Part shown: piece by piece, positions 48,798 through 59,479 of the stretch
How the letters are laid out: each line of letters opens with the position of its first letter
How positions within the stretch are numbered: position 1 is the first letter of the stretch
Assembly: GCA_003971905.1 (NCBI GenBank)
Contig: RSEE01000019.1
Location: forward strand, 310,001 to 374,000
From: Moniliella sp. 'wahieum'
Lineage: Eukaryota > Basidiomycota > Moniliellomycetes > Moniliellales > Moniliellaceae
Direction: 5' to 3'
DNA length: 64,000 nt
The notes under the pieces: generated by a model
What the model was told of the DNA's origin: nothing
What the model saw: only the letters and a program-made list of their open reading frames with translations
Database searches by the model: none
Made by a program: the position numbers and the translations under genes

Positions 48798-50292
48798 AGC
48801 AGTCTCACTGTCTGTCATCTTGTTGTTATACGTCGGCTCGCGGTTATGCATGGTAATACCGTTCTCTTGTTTTTCTGCAAGCAGTTTCTTCACATAGAAT
48901 TTCTCGATATATAGTCTCTTAGTTTGTTTGTCCTGCTAGCACCTCATCGACGGTGCCATTCTTCCGAATGCAACTCTCGTTTGCAGGGGGTATCGCAAGT
49001 TCAAGAGCTACCTACCTCACTCTCCGCGCTGAGATCGACCCAAAAAGCATGCAAAGTAATACACTACGTCGGAGATCATGCCTGGGACATTCGAGGACCT
49101 CCGTCCCCAGGCTCTGTTGATTATACGGCGATTCGATGTGGATCAATATGTGGAAATGCCTGGAAAAGCGCCTGACCCTCTACCGCGACTTGTGTGCTCT
49201 CAATATGTACGTGGGCCTGCTGTGCTAGCATGTGATGATGCTCGTCACTCCCTCATCGAGTCATCCGCATCTCATATCTTTTCTTGTGCACAGTTCTGAG
49301 AAAATATTAGCCGCAGCCACAGAGCCGCGGATGCGCTTCTAGATGAAGCCGACGATAGCCCGCCACCGTGGTGTCAGTGTGTCAACAGGCATGGTGTGCT
49401 TGCTTCTGGACTTGTTCCATCTGCATAGAAAATCGGCAGCTGATGCGATGAGATGACGCGGCACTTCCCGTATTTTATGGGGAGTCACAAGTGTCATACT
49501 CGAGCCCCTATATCCGCGTTTGCCAGTCGCAGTTGGCCAGTGGAGGGTGATCGGTGAGCGAAACGTTGAAACACGATCAACTCCGCACTCCGGAGTAAGT
49601 TGATCGCTGACGCGTGAGTGAGGCGGGGTCGATGATCCGGCCCGGCCCGACCACCGATCTGACGCAGTCTAGTCCATCTGACGCCCGCCAGCGCACCGCT
49701 CGCCCAACCACATGGCTGGCGACCGCTGTGACTCGGGTCACCGGTGAACTGCCACCATGACCAGTGAACGGGTTAGTGTATTTTTTCGCCACCATCGCAG
49801 CTCAGCGTGTGGATGCTTGCCGCTACGCCCCCACCACCTCCCCCGTCGCCGCAGTCATCCTCACAACCCGCACGGGACCCCCCAAAACCTTCCAAGCAGC
49901 CCCCCTTGTCTACATCATTTGCGCGCCCACCCACCTCTCAACCTTGGTATCCGGCCCCGCCTGCGTCCAGGTATGCGCACCAGTCCCCACACTGCTGTCC
50001 CATCTGTCGAGTGCAAAGGACGCCAATTACTCAGGCTGAGTGCTGACCATCTCTTCTCTATTTCCGGGTTCAACAGCAGCCTTCCCTCTCTCTCATCATT
50101 GTTTTGAATGATCAACTCGCCCCGAGGTTTCCATGATCAAGCTACTGCACAACATATAACGACGGACCGGATTGCAAGGCTGGAGGAGCGGGCGGCTTTT
50201 GGAGTAGAAGCGGATTCCTGCATGCCTGCGTGTACCCCACCTTGCCCCGTTCGCGTCGTGATTCTCCTCGGGAACCTTGCAGGGCACTTGCG
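48798..50292. other. Spacer before the RING gene
   Basis: No supported gene. A proline-rich frame at 49807-50046 (PPPPPPSPQSSSQPARDPP, ending CCPICRVQRTPITQAEC) is protein-like and carries a CPIC-type pair, but it has no start context or partner exons and could be a lost 5' part of the RING gene or chance. Words AAACGTTGAAAC and GATCAACTCC occur near 49560. Confidence 0.4.
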
Positions 50293-51750
50293 ATGGAATC
50301 TCCCGCTTCTTTCGACATAGAGGAGCGAGGAGATGAAGAAGGCCCTCGCCGCAAGAAGCCCAAGCTCGGTCCCCTTTCTTCTTCCAGCCGTGGTTTAACC
50401 TCGCGCTGCGCTCGTCATTGCAAGTCTGAAGGGACTTCTGACCTCAAGCGTTCCTATAAGCTCCTCGGTTCATTCACTTGTCCTATTTGTCTCGACGTGA
50501 TCAAGAATGCTGTGGCTACCCCTTGTGGCCATATGATGTGCGGTGAATGTCTCTTCAACATCTTCAAAGCAGATGCCTTGACGAAGCAAGAGAAGGACCG
50601 TGGTCAGCAGCGTTTGACGGTGCTGTGTGATATGGCTCGAGGGGTACCGGAAACTCCAGTGTCTCCAGCTCTTTCCGGCTCGAGTACCCAAAGCCGGGCC
50701 CTCTACTTTCTATCTGCCCAGCAAATCGCCAACGTCCTCGAATCCGCCACTCGATCCACCACTCAATACTGGCTCATTCGCTTTATTGAGAATGCTCGGA
50801 CCAAGGTGGGTCATAGGACCCACCGATCTTGGTCCAACTTCCTCTGTGAACTTCTTCGTATGGCTATCTGCCCGGGAGTATCTCTAGCGAGGGAGGGGCC
50901 ACCTCAGGGTCGGTTCAAGATATGGGTGTATTCCTCGCCACGGCCTCCTCCTCTCACCTGGCGTCGTTACTCTGTTCCACCCGGGCACCCAAAGGCACTA
51001 TCGAGCAGGCCGCCCTAGATGCCGGAATCAAGCTTTCCGCCAATCGATCGGTTGATCTGGATCTTCAAACCTGTAACTCATCCCTTGGCGCCTTACCGGT
51101 GATTTGGTCCTTGTTCTCCACCGCTGCACCCGACTGGGTCCAAGTATTTGACCAACTTAAGAGCACCACTGAGTTGATTGAGGTGATACGGAAGACGGGC
51201 GTGCGCCTGTCGCTACAAGAGCCGTTGGCCCAGGGTTTCTTGCCCAATGCGTCCTCTGACGGTCTGTCTTTGGTATCGGCACTGGACATTGCCCAAGCAA
51301 ACGACACGAGTCAAGTGCTTTCCTCAGCCGATGCTCCGAGCCCAGCTGTTTCAAGTCCTGGACCAGCTATCGGCCTGTCTTTGGACACTGACGGATCCAA
51401 CCCGGACCTTCGACGAATTTCTTGCTGCGGCGCAAAGCCAGCGTGCCGACGCATTTAGACGTCGGGATCCTCACAGCCCCTCACGTTTCCGTCTCACCGC
51501 GGATGAGTTGGACCCTTTGCTCGGTACGCCTTGCCCTGTTTGTCGGACCTCCATACCCGGTGGCTTCTTTGGCAAGATCCAACGGCAAGGAGTGCAAGGC
51601 CTCAAATTCAAGATGGGCAAACCGCTTCAGGACGCTGCTTCTCCAGTTGCCGGTGGCCGCCCCCGTGGCTCAAAAGAGAGCAGACGGTCACCACAACACC
51701 TACTGATGGTCAACGAGAGCTTCCCCTGCCATCATCGTAACCCCACGTGA
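50293..51750 (+). CDS. RING-finger protein, ring interrupted by about 0.9 kb
   Basis: The likely product is an E3 ubiquitin (or SUMO-targeted) ligase. From ATG 50293 (MESPASFDIEERGDEEGPRR) a basic, Ser-rich N-terminus with a KKPK nuclear-type signal leads to the first half of a C3HC4 RING: FTCPICLDVIKNAV, TPCGHMMCGECLFNIF, then KADALTKQEKDRGQQRLT. The last zinc pair, GTPCPVCRTSIPGGFFGKI, followed by QGVQGLKFKMGKP, appears only at 51527-51620. Between the halves lie about 900 bases that are themselves coding-like in shifting frames (SAQQIANVLESATRSTTQYW, LDAGIKLSANRSVDLDLQT, STTELIEVIRKTGVRLSLQE, FDEFLAAAQSQRADAFRRRD). Typical rings have fewer than about 50 residues here. The insert has no clear GT...AG ends; CGGT flanks it on both sides (50618-50621 and 51522-51525). 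It may be an insertion, an unusual domain, or a misassembly. Confidence 0.65.
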
Positions 51751-54007
51751 GATCTTCCCTTCCGGTGGAACGCACGGTTCTTTCCCCTAAGGAAAGAGGG
51801 TGATTACGCGGGAGGTGTATTATGTATGAGTTTGCTCCTTTACTTAGCAGCAGACGCGTGTGGAATCATCATCATCTTTAATTCAAGGACTGTTGGTATC
51901 GGTGCGAGTCGTCGGGCTTTGATAGAGAATACAGATAGTAGAACCCTGCTTCACACCGACTCAAATCTTTCGGTGCATGCACTCTCGTCATTGGTCGTTG
52001 ATGAACGAGTTGACTTAGAGCTCGTTGGCAAAGCATTGGGGTGCGCTTGATGGAAGGAGATGAGCGTTGATGTTGAGCGTTCAAGCAATACGCTTTACGC
52101 GCGCGTTCCGGCTCATCAGACCAACTGTTTGAGGTTGGTTGAGCGGAGGGACTTTTTGGTATACTTGCCTCTCACGGTGCGTATCCAATGCCTACGGGAC
52201 GCTTGCCGAACACACGTCAAGCAACTGTCGCGCCGTGGCAACCTGTGACCGAAAACAGTGGGCCCCGACTAATAAGAGCTGGGAGGTCGATCATGACCAC
52301 CGAGGTTGAAGAAGATCGAGTGGAGGTAGTATCGGTCGCCGAGAGAAATACAGGGGAGAATAGCCAGGAGGGGCATAGAAGAAGTTCACTCGAACGAGCC
52401 ACCAGCTTCAACCTTCAACTTCAAGCTCTTCAAGCTTCAAGAGCTTCAAGTGAATCCCGGCATGCATCAGGTCACGCGCTACGCGTTTTTAAGTCGCGAG
52501 GACTTGGTGACGCCGATAACGCATGACGCGTGACGTATGACCTGTGACGTGTGACACGTGTGACATGTGGCATGCATGACATGTGACATGTGACACCTCG
52601 CGTTGTGAGGCCCAGTTACTAGTTACTCAAGTACTTAGTCACACTAGTCACTGCCACTGTGGGACAGGTTCAAAATGTTCAGGAGACGTTCAGGCCCTCA
52701 GCGCCGCAGCGGCGCTCAGCCGCTCAGCTGAGCCGCTCACGCTCAGGTTAGGCCATCGATCATCGACGTCATCGAATCGATCCTCCGGCCTGATACACTG
52801 CTGCAGATGCCTCGGCGCCAGCCATAGCTGCACATAATGGGGGTACATACATGTTAGGGTCAAACGGGCGAACTTGTGTTTCTTCACCAAAAAGGCAGGA
52901 GTAGCCCTTGCCAAAGGCTCGAGATCGAGAGCAGTTCCGAGCCCAGCATCTTTTGGTTCAGCGTACGAAGCGCTTCAAGCTGCAGCGCACTTGGCGCACT
53001 TAGCGCTCAGGCTGAGCTCCCCTCAGGCCGCCGGCCACGACGCCTCCTTCTGGGGAATACGGGGGCACTGCAAACCCATGTATCGCTTGCCTGGCTGTCC
53101 ACACACTCCGGCAGCTTCGTCAAAAAATTCAGCGATTTAACTGTGCATGAGTACCATGAGTGCGGGCTGAGCCTCAAGCTCACAGGCCGAAACTGGTCCA
53201 GTGCGCTCTCAGTACTCAGTTTGAGTTCAACGTTCAGACGTTATTCAGAATAGCTGAAGCTTAAGAGCGCCGTTTAAGTGCTTTTGAGCGATAGACGTTG
53301 AGCGCTGAGGCGCTGAGACCGGTCAAAAAAGCTATTTACTTATGAGGTCATCGCCGTGCTCGCATCAAAACATCTCACACACAGGATTCCTCCTCTTTCC
53401 GGCTTGGAGAGGTCTGGAATAGGGTCTTGGAGCGTGGGAAGAGCAGGACATCGTAGTTATGACGTTTTTATACACACGAATGGGCCTTCCACATTGGTGA
53501 TCGGCCAAATATGCACGACACGATCCCCATTGCAGAGGCAACTGGAGGACTGCCCCGTACTGCGCAGCATCATCTCTGTCTATCTCCTCCTCCCTCTCCC
53601 CCGCGGAGTGAACCAATCACCCCCCACAACCATTCAATCTCGAGCCTGAGGCCCTAGGCCTCTGTGCTCAGATGCGCTCAGCAGCACTCAGCCTCAGCGC
53701 TCAGGCCCAGTGCCCTAGCCCCGGATCCCTATACCAGTCCATGTGACTCTCCAGATATCGTGGCCTGGTTCAGATCGAATCTCAGATCTCACTGGGGTTC
53801 GCATACGCACCTATCGGTTCACCGAGACCGCGGATGTATCGTCTCTTCAACAGCTCTCTTCAGATTGTGGGTATCATTCTCTTTCCTTCCTCCCACCACA
53901 CCCTTTTGCCTTCTCATCTCTCGTCTGGCTGAGCCTGTCGACTTTGGTGAGAACACCGCCCGCGTTATCTCCTCGCAATCCCGCTTTATCTCGGCTATCT
54001 GGACGAC
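51751..54007. other. Repeat-rich spacer
   Basis: No gene is supported. The stretch concentrates the window's dispersed word families: CTTCAAG words at 52408-52452, GTGACATGTGACA words at 52510-52595, GCTCAGCCGCTCAG words at 52695-52750 and again near 53290-53315 and 53655-53705, and GTTCAACGTTCAG near 53227. The last 300 bases before 54008 are pyrimidine-rich leader of the Kre6-like gene. Confidence 0.55.
52510..52595. repeat. TGACATGTGACA-type tandem words
   Basis: GTGACGTATGACC, GTGACGTGTGACACG and repeated TGACATGTGACA words run head to tail for about 85 bases, each close to an E-box-like CACGTG/CATGTG core. Confidence 0.65.
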
Positions 54008-57000
54008 ATGCCGACAGGAGACAATCCCGTTGGTCTGAACCAGTCATCTACTGCTGGCAACACTTCGTTACGGGCACCGAATAGCCCAACCATCAAACGC
54101 AAACCCGTTCCACCTAGACTGCAAACTGCCATTGACGGGGATGTAGACGAGGCCACCCCGACAAAGAATGCCAAGATTATGTCGATACGGACTGCCTCAA
54201 CCACAGTGTCTTCTCCACCTCAGGCATTACGGGGGGGGCATACGGCAAACGCGCCAGAGCATACGGGTCCTACCACTGGCACAAATGTTTCTACTGCCGG
54301 ATCTCCCTCAGAAACAACTCCATCAAACACCCAGCTACCCTCTCGTCTGGTCAAGTGCGCCGTGGTGGACATGGTCGCACCCCGAGCAGTGAAAGTGCTA
54401 AGGGGCTACAGAATTTTGTCTTCCCCAGTCAAGGCCGTGTTACACCTGCTGACATGGGTGGGCGGAGTACTCCGGGATCTATGAACGCTGCCCCTGGCAC
54501 GACGACACCTGAGCCTGGCGCTTACTTCACCCCGCCTCGGAGTGCTGCAGGATCGATAAACTCCTTTTATGACGCTCCGGCCACTCCCGGAAACGGAAGC
54601 CGTCCAGCTTCTGTTGTTGTCCCAAGCAGCCCCGTGTCTCCGTCTATCAACTCTAAATTCTCTCCTGCTTCTCCTACCCGGACCATTTTCCCAACTTCAC
54701 CTGGCTCCCCATCGTCATTGACCCGGCAAGCAATCAATCGGAACGCAAGTGTTGCTCGCAGCGCCTCTTTGGGACATGGATTCCACCGTCCTCGCCACTC
54801 ATCCGGTACAGGCCATATGCCTACGGTCCAAGAGGGTTTAAACCGTGCACGTAGTCATGGTCATACCCGCCGCGTCTCTCAGTACGATGACCCGGTGAAC
54901 CACGGTCTTATGAGCTTAATCGGGTTTGATTCAGCCTATCCCTCCCCTGCTCTCAATGCCCACACATCCACCAAACGGATAACCTCGACGCACGGTGGCT
55001 CTGCCGTACCATCCCATCCCTCTTCAGTAACTGGATCAAGCGACAAACTCGACAGCCCATTTGCGGCAGAGCTTCCCCAGCCTGGAAGCCAGAAGGTGAG
55101 CAGCAGCGGCTCGGGCAGCGGCTCGGTGCATCACAGTTATGGCCACGAAGACCATGGTACAGGCTACTCCTCTCCTATCCGATCCAGCATCAACTCAAGT
55201 GGTGAACCACACTCCAACACTCTAGTCGCCTCTTCTGATGGGAGTACTTGTGGCAAGTACCACCCCATTACGCGTGATGGAACTGGGAAGATGGGTTTCC
55301 GTGACATTATCGACATTGCAACCATGAGTCCTCTGTCCTTCGACCGTCTGGATGAGGTGGAATCGGACGACGACCTTCATGATCCTGAAAAACTAGAGGA
55401 TGCGCTTCACCGAAAGATTTCCTTGCGCAGTTGGCGCGCAGGCCGTCGCAAGACCGGACATGAATACCGTGAGGCTATCAAAGCGGAGGAGAATCGGGCC
55501 GAGAAGGATGATGTCGCCGGCCCCCCTCCTGGCAAAAAAACTGAGGCAAAGAGGGTGGGAATTCGGGCCTTCCTCAATGTTGGAAGCATGCTGATCGTGA
55601 CACTGGGCGTACTCATGCTTTTTGCTGGCTACCCAATTTACAGTCACTACAAACTGTACAGCTATCACAAGTACGGTGCTTACCAAATTGGAGGTACTAA
55701 TGCATCGGGCCAAGTAGGGCAAGTCCCTGGCATTCGCACTCCTCTCATCGACCCTGACACTCCCAAAGATGCCTACACCCGCGTGGGACAAGATGGTGTT
55801 ACCAAATACGAGCTGGTCTTCTCGGATGAGTTCAACACCCCCGGGCGCAGTTTTACCCGGAGATGTAAGTCAATCTTGGTTCAAAAGCGCAACCAGAAGT
55901 ATTATACTGACACGATTTCTTTCCACAGGATCCCTTTTGGGAAGCCGTCAACCTGCACTACTGGCGTGAGTACAGCTTTCCCCTGCATATACCCGACTCG
56001 AACACGATACTAACCTATACCTCGATTGCGAACAGAACGAATAATTACGAGTGGTACGACCCGGCGGCGGTCACTAACCCAAGACGGGGCACTTTCCATC
56101 ACTCTCAGCCAACACCCGGACCACGACCTCAACTTCCGTGGTGGTATGATCCAATCGTGGAACAAGTTCTGCTTTACTGGCGGAATGATTGTGGTTAGTG
56201 TTCGCCTTCCTGGCCAGGCTGGTGTTGGGGGGCTATGGCCCGCCATCTGGATGATGGGTAATCTGGGACGTGCCGGATACGGTGCATCTCTTGACGGCAC
56301 CTGGCCCTACACTTATGACTCGTGCGATACAGGTACCCTGGCAAACCAGACAGATCCAGCTACTGGTATGTACCTCTTTTCCATATTTTAGCCACCACGT
56401 GCCTTTCTGACATTCAAACCACTCTTTTACTACAGGTTTACCCAACAGCACGACTCTTGGAGATTGTGGTTTTAACAGTCAGTTCCAGAGCAAGGCCTTA
56501 AGCTATCTGTCCGGCCAGAAGCTTTCTTCGTGCACTTGCCCTGGCGAGGACCACCCTGGACCGCGGCACAAGGATGGTACCTTCAAGGGTCGTGCTGCAC
56601 CTGAACTTGACATTTTCGAGGCTCAGATCAGCGACACACATGAGATGACCGTCAGCCAGAGTCTGCAACTGGCTCCCTTCAACGCCTATTACAAGCTATC
56701 GCAGCCAGCGGAGCTGTTCAGCAACGCTTCTTGGGTCAACACGTATACCGGGGAGCTGACGCAGCAAGCAGCCTCTGGTATTACGCCAACGGACCAGACG
56801 GCCATACAATATCTTCCCGATGGTTCCTTGGGCGGGTTCTCTGAGTATGGTGTTGAGTATGTTCCGGGGTATGACGGATTTATCAAGTGGAACGCCGGCG
56901 GAAAACCTGCATGGATGATCAACTCAACCCACCTCCAGGCCGACCTATTGGCTGGTATTTCGCGTCGACCGGTACCCGAGGAACCATTGTACATTATTAT

Positions 57001-57454
57001 GGTACGTCTCCCTTCTTCTGTGCCGCAAACTGGATTGCTGACAGGCTCTTTCAATCGCTGGCAGAACCTGGGTATGAGTTCAAACTTTGGGACGATCAAC
57101 TGGGACCAACTCCGGTGGCCAAACCGGATGGACATCGACCATGTGCGTGTTTATCAGGAGCCCGGCAAAACCAACGTTGGTTGCGACCCAAAGGACTTCC
57201 CCACACGGGACTATATCAACCGGCATATTGAGGCATATACGAACCCCAATTTCACCCTCTGGGGCAACACACGCGAAGAAGGTGGTTATGGGAAGGAATG
57301 GCCTCGGAACAGGCTTTATCCTGGCGGATGCAATGCTCCTGCGTCCACTTTGCCCGGTAGTGTGTTGCATCCAATGCCTCGTGCCAAGACATATGAGGGC
57401 TGGCAAATTGGCCAGGACCCGTCCCTCTGTGCAGTCCCCAACACCAAGCAGTGA
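54008..57454 (+). CDS. Beta-1,6-glucan synthesis-associated protein, Kre6/Skn1 family (GH16-like)
   Basis: The family consists of type II membrane proteins of the secretory pathway needed for beta-1,6-glucan of the cell wall. A long Ser/Pro/Gly-rich cytoplasmic N-terminus (about 500 residues, basic near the membrane) precedes one transmembrane helix (SMLIVTLGVLMLFAGYPIY at about 55585-55640). The luminal GH16-type domain reads KYELVFSDEFNTPGRSF, DPFWEAVNLHYW, NNYEWYDPAAVT, LNFRGGMIQSWNKFCFTGG, GLWPAIWMMGNLGRAGYG, WPYTYDSCD, the catalytic-site PELDIFEAQ, MDIDHVRVYQ and a C-terminal YPGGCNAP. Introns: 55865-55928, 55966-56035, 56366-56435 and 57002-57064. Frame changes lie near 54380, near 55855 (T4 run), and near 56040-56075. 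Start at 54008 (MPTGDNPVGLN) after a pyrimidine leader; stop at 57454. Confidence 0.93.
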
Positions 57455-57979
57455 TATGCGCGCTTTCCCAGTCTGGACGTACTACATCTACTTACCATCC
57501 CTCCACACCTGCCGGCTCTCCCTTTTTTTTCTATGTGAACAACTTCTACCAGCACCTTGATGTGGTGTACCATCCCCACTCACCTCCTCTTGCACGATTG
57601 TGTTGCGCTTCGGCACGCGCTATTGCCTTTTTTGCATGTGAAACGCTTGTTTCTCAGTATCATTTGTGTGGTCTACACCTACCTATAATGTTCCCCTTTG
57701 TCCCTGTCTCTTTTGAGCTTCTGTGAATAGAACACACGGGCGACTCAATTAGCATGTTGAACTCATCGAACTCATCTGTGGCCGTAGTGACAAAACTATA
57801 TAAGCTTACTCTTTTCTCCGTTATCAGGGGCGTAAAGCCCTGTTTCTTCTAGGTGTGAAGACATGAGGCCGGCTCAGACCTATACCACCACCATCGCCAT
57901 TGCATTGCTCCTCTCCAAAGGTTGTCCACACCCAATCCCTTGGGTTTTCCTTCAGGCTTGCATCCAGGCCTGCAGTGGC
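57455..57979. other. Spacer between convergent genes
   Basis: T/C-rich 3' flank of the Kre6-like gene, followed by AT-rich DNA with a CTATATAAGC word near 57797. No gene is seen. Confidence 0.5.
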
Positions 57980-59120
57980 TCAACCTAAATGGGTGTCTTG
58001 AGGACGGATCACGACCTTGATCCCGCTCACTCCGTCCTTGTTTTTCTTTAGCGCAGCTGGCAGACCGTTGAGGCCGCCAGGGGTTACTTCAGGACGGTTG
58101 GGAAAGAACTCTCCGCGCTCGAGCCAGCCGCTGACAGCGGCAACAAACTTCTCTGCCAAGGGGCGCAACTCGGGCGAGTGGCCAACGCCCATCACTGGCT
58201 TGAACTGAATCGCGGGAGTGGCCTCCGCCGCAGCCTTGAGGCTGGGCTCGGTAGGGGGCAAGACTGTGAGAATAGGAAGCACGGTGGTGCTGTTGGTCAC
58301 TTCGTTGTGCTTCTTGATAATCTCCACCGCCAAAGCTTGCGAGTCATCGGTGGAGACAGCGTCCGAGGTGGCGACTAGAGTCTTGCCATCCAATGCTTGC
58401 ACAAAGTCGTTCACGGTTGCCGTGTGACGGTTAAGGACAACATCTGCACCCAACTTCTTGAGCCACGCCGTGTGGGCAACGGACGAGTTGGTGACCACGC
58501 GGAAGCCCGACAGACGAGCGAGCTGGATTGCATATTGCCCCACGCTAGACGAACCACCGAGGACGATCACTGCCTTACCCACCCGTCTGGGAACCGCCCT
58601 GATCCCAAGGGGCAGGAGAGATAGCAGCACCTTGTTCAGCATACAGTCCAGTCCAGGCAGCGGCAGCCGCCAAGCAAATCCCCGCCGCCTCGTCGTCCGA
58701 AACGTTGGGTGGGGTACGAGCCAAGAGGGATGCGGGTATCGTGACGTATTGCTGGAATGTGGAGCGCTCAATGTTGCCGAGGAGGCCCTGGAAAAAGACG
58801 CGGTCGCCAACCTTAAGAAAAAGGACAGAGTGGGTCAGCTTCGAGTAGTCGTAACTAAAATGTGCGTACCTTCAATTCTTTCACGTCTGCGCCCACTGTA
58901 ACGACCTTGCCCGCCGCGTCGGAGCCCAGGACGGTGGGAGGAGTGAGGAACAAGCCATGCTCGACGATTTTCCAGTCAGCCGGGTTGATCGCAGTGCTGA
59001 TGACAGCCACCAGAGCCTCATCGGCAGCGGGAGTAGGAACAGGCCGGGTCTCAACCACAGGCGGGACGCCTTCACGGGCGGGTGTGAAAAATTAAAATTT
59101 CGCTTAGATGACCACATCAC
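57980..59120 (-). CDS. Medium-chain reductase (zinc-binding-dehydrogenase-like / trans-enoyl-reductase type)
   Basis: This is a cytosolic NAD(P)H-dependent oxidoreductase of the quinone/enoyl reductase branch. From the ATG at 59120 (MMWSSKRNFNF, then one frame over FTPAREGVPPVVETRPVP) the GroES-like domain shows ALVAVISTAINPADWKIVEH and PPTVLGSDAAGKVVTVGADV, followed after an intron (58812-58869) by VGDRVFFQGLLGN. The nucleotide-binding fold has KAVIVLGGSSSVGQYAIQLA and RVVTNSSVAHTAWLKKLGAD. The C-terminus KPVMGVGHSPELRPLAEKFV and GGLNGLPAALKKNKDGVSG matches fungal ToxD-like reductases. No structural-zinc cysteines are seen, so it is probably zinc-free despite the family name. Frame changes near 59090 (T run) and 58590. 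The substrate is unknown; no secondary-metabolite genes sit beside it. The start codon abuts a minisatellite. Confidence 0.85.
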
Positions 59121-59159
59121 CCAAAAATGAGTAAATTTTTCCGAATATTACCTTCGGCA

Positions 59160-59477
59160 CTTTGGCCACATGAGGTCAAGCGCTTTGGCCCAAGAGGTCA
59201 AGCGCTTTGGCCACATGAGATCAAGCGCTTTGGCCACATGCGTTCAAGCGCTTTGGCCACATGAGATCAAGCTTTGGCCACATGCGCTCAAGGCTTTGGC
59301 CACATGCGCTCAATGGCTTTGGCCACATGCGCTCAAGCGCTTTGGCCACGCTCAATGGCTTTGGCCACATGCGCTCAATGGCTTTGGCCACATGCGCTCA
59401 ATGGCTTTGGCCACATGCGCTCAATGGCTTTGGCCACATGCGCTCAAGCGCTTTGGCCACATGCGCTCAAACGCTTA
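59160..59477. repeat. Minisatellite, about 14 copies of a 23-nt unit
   Basis: The core TTTGGCCACATGCGCTCA is followed by five variable bases (AGCGC or ATGGC). I count 14 copies; copies 2, 5, 6 and 9 are shortened, the others are 23 nt. Variants ATGAGATCA and ATGCGTTCA occur in the left part, while the right part is nearly uniform, which suggests recent spread by replication slippage or unequal exchange from the right. Frames through the array give repeating MRSSALATCAQALWPHE-like peptides, but they start and end inside the repeat and are not credible genes. The array begins about 40 bases upstream of the ATG of the reductase gene on the minus strand. Confidence 0.95.
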
Positions 59478-59479
59478 GC

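Noticed and set aside
51751..54007. Possible transposon copy in the repeat-rich spacer.
   Set aside because: No transposase, integrase or reverse transcriptase motif and no paired terminal repeats were found by eye.
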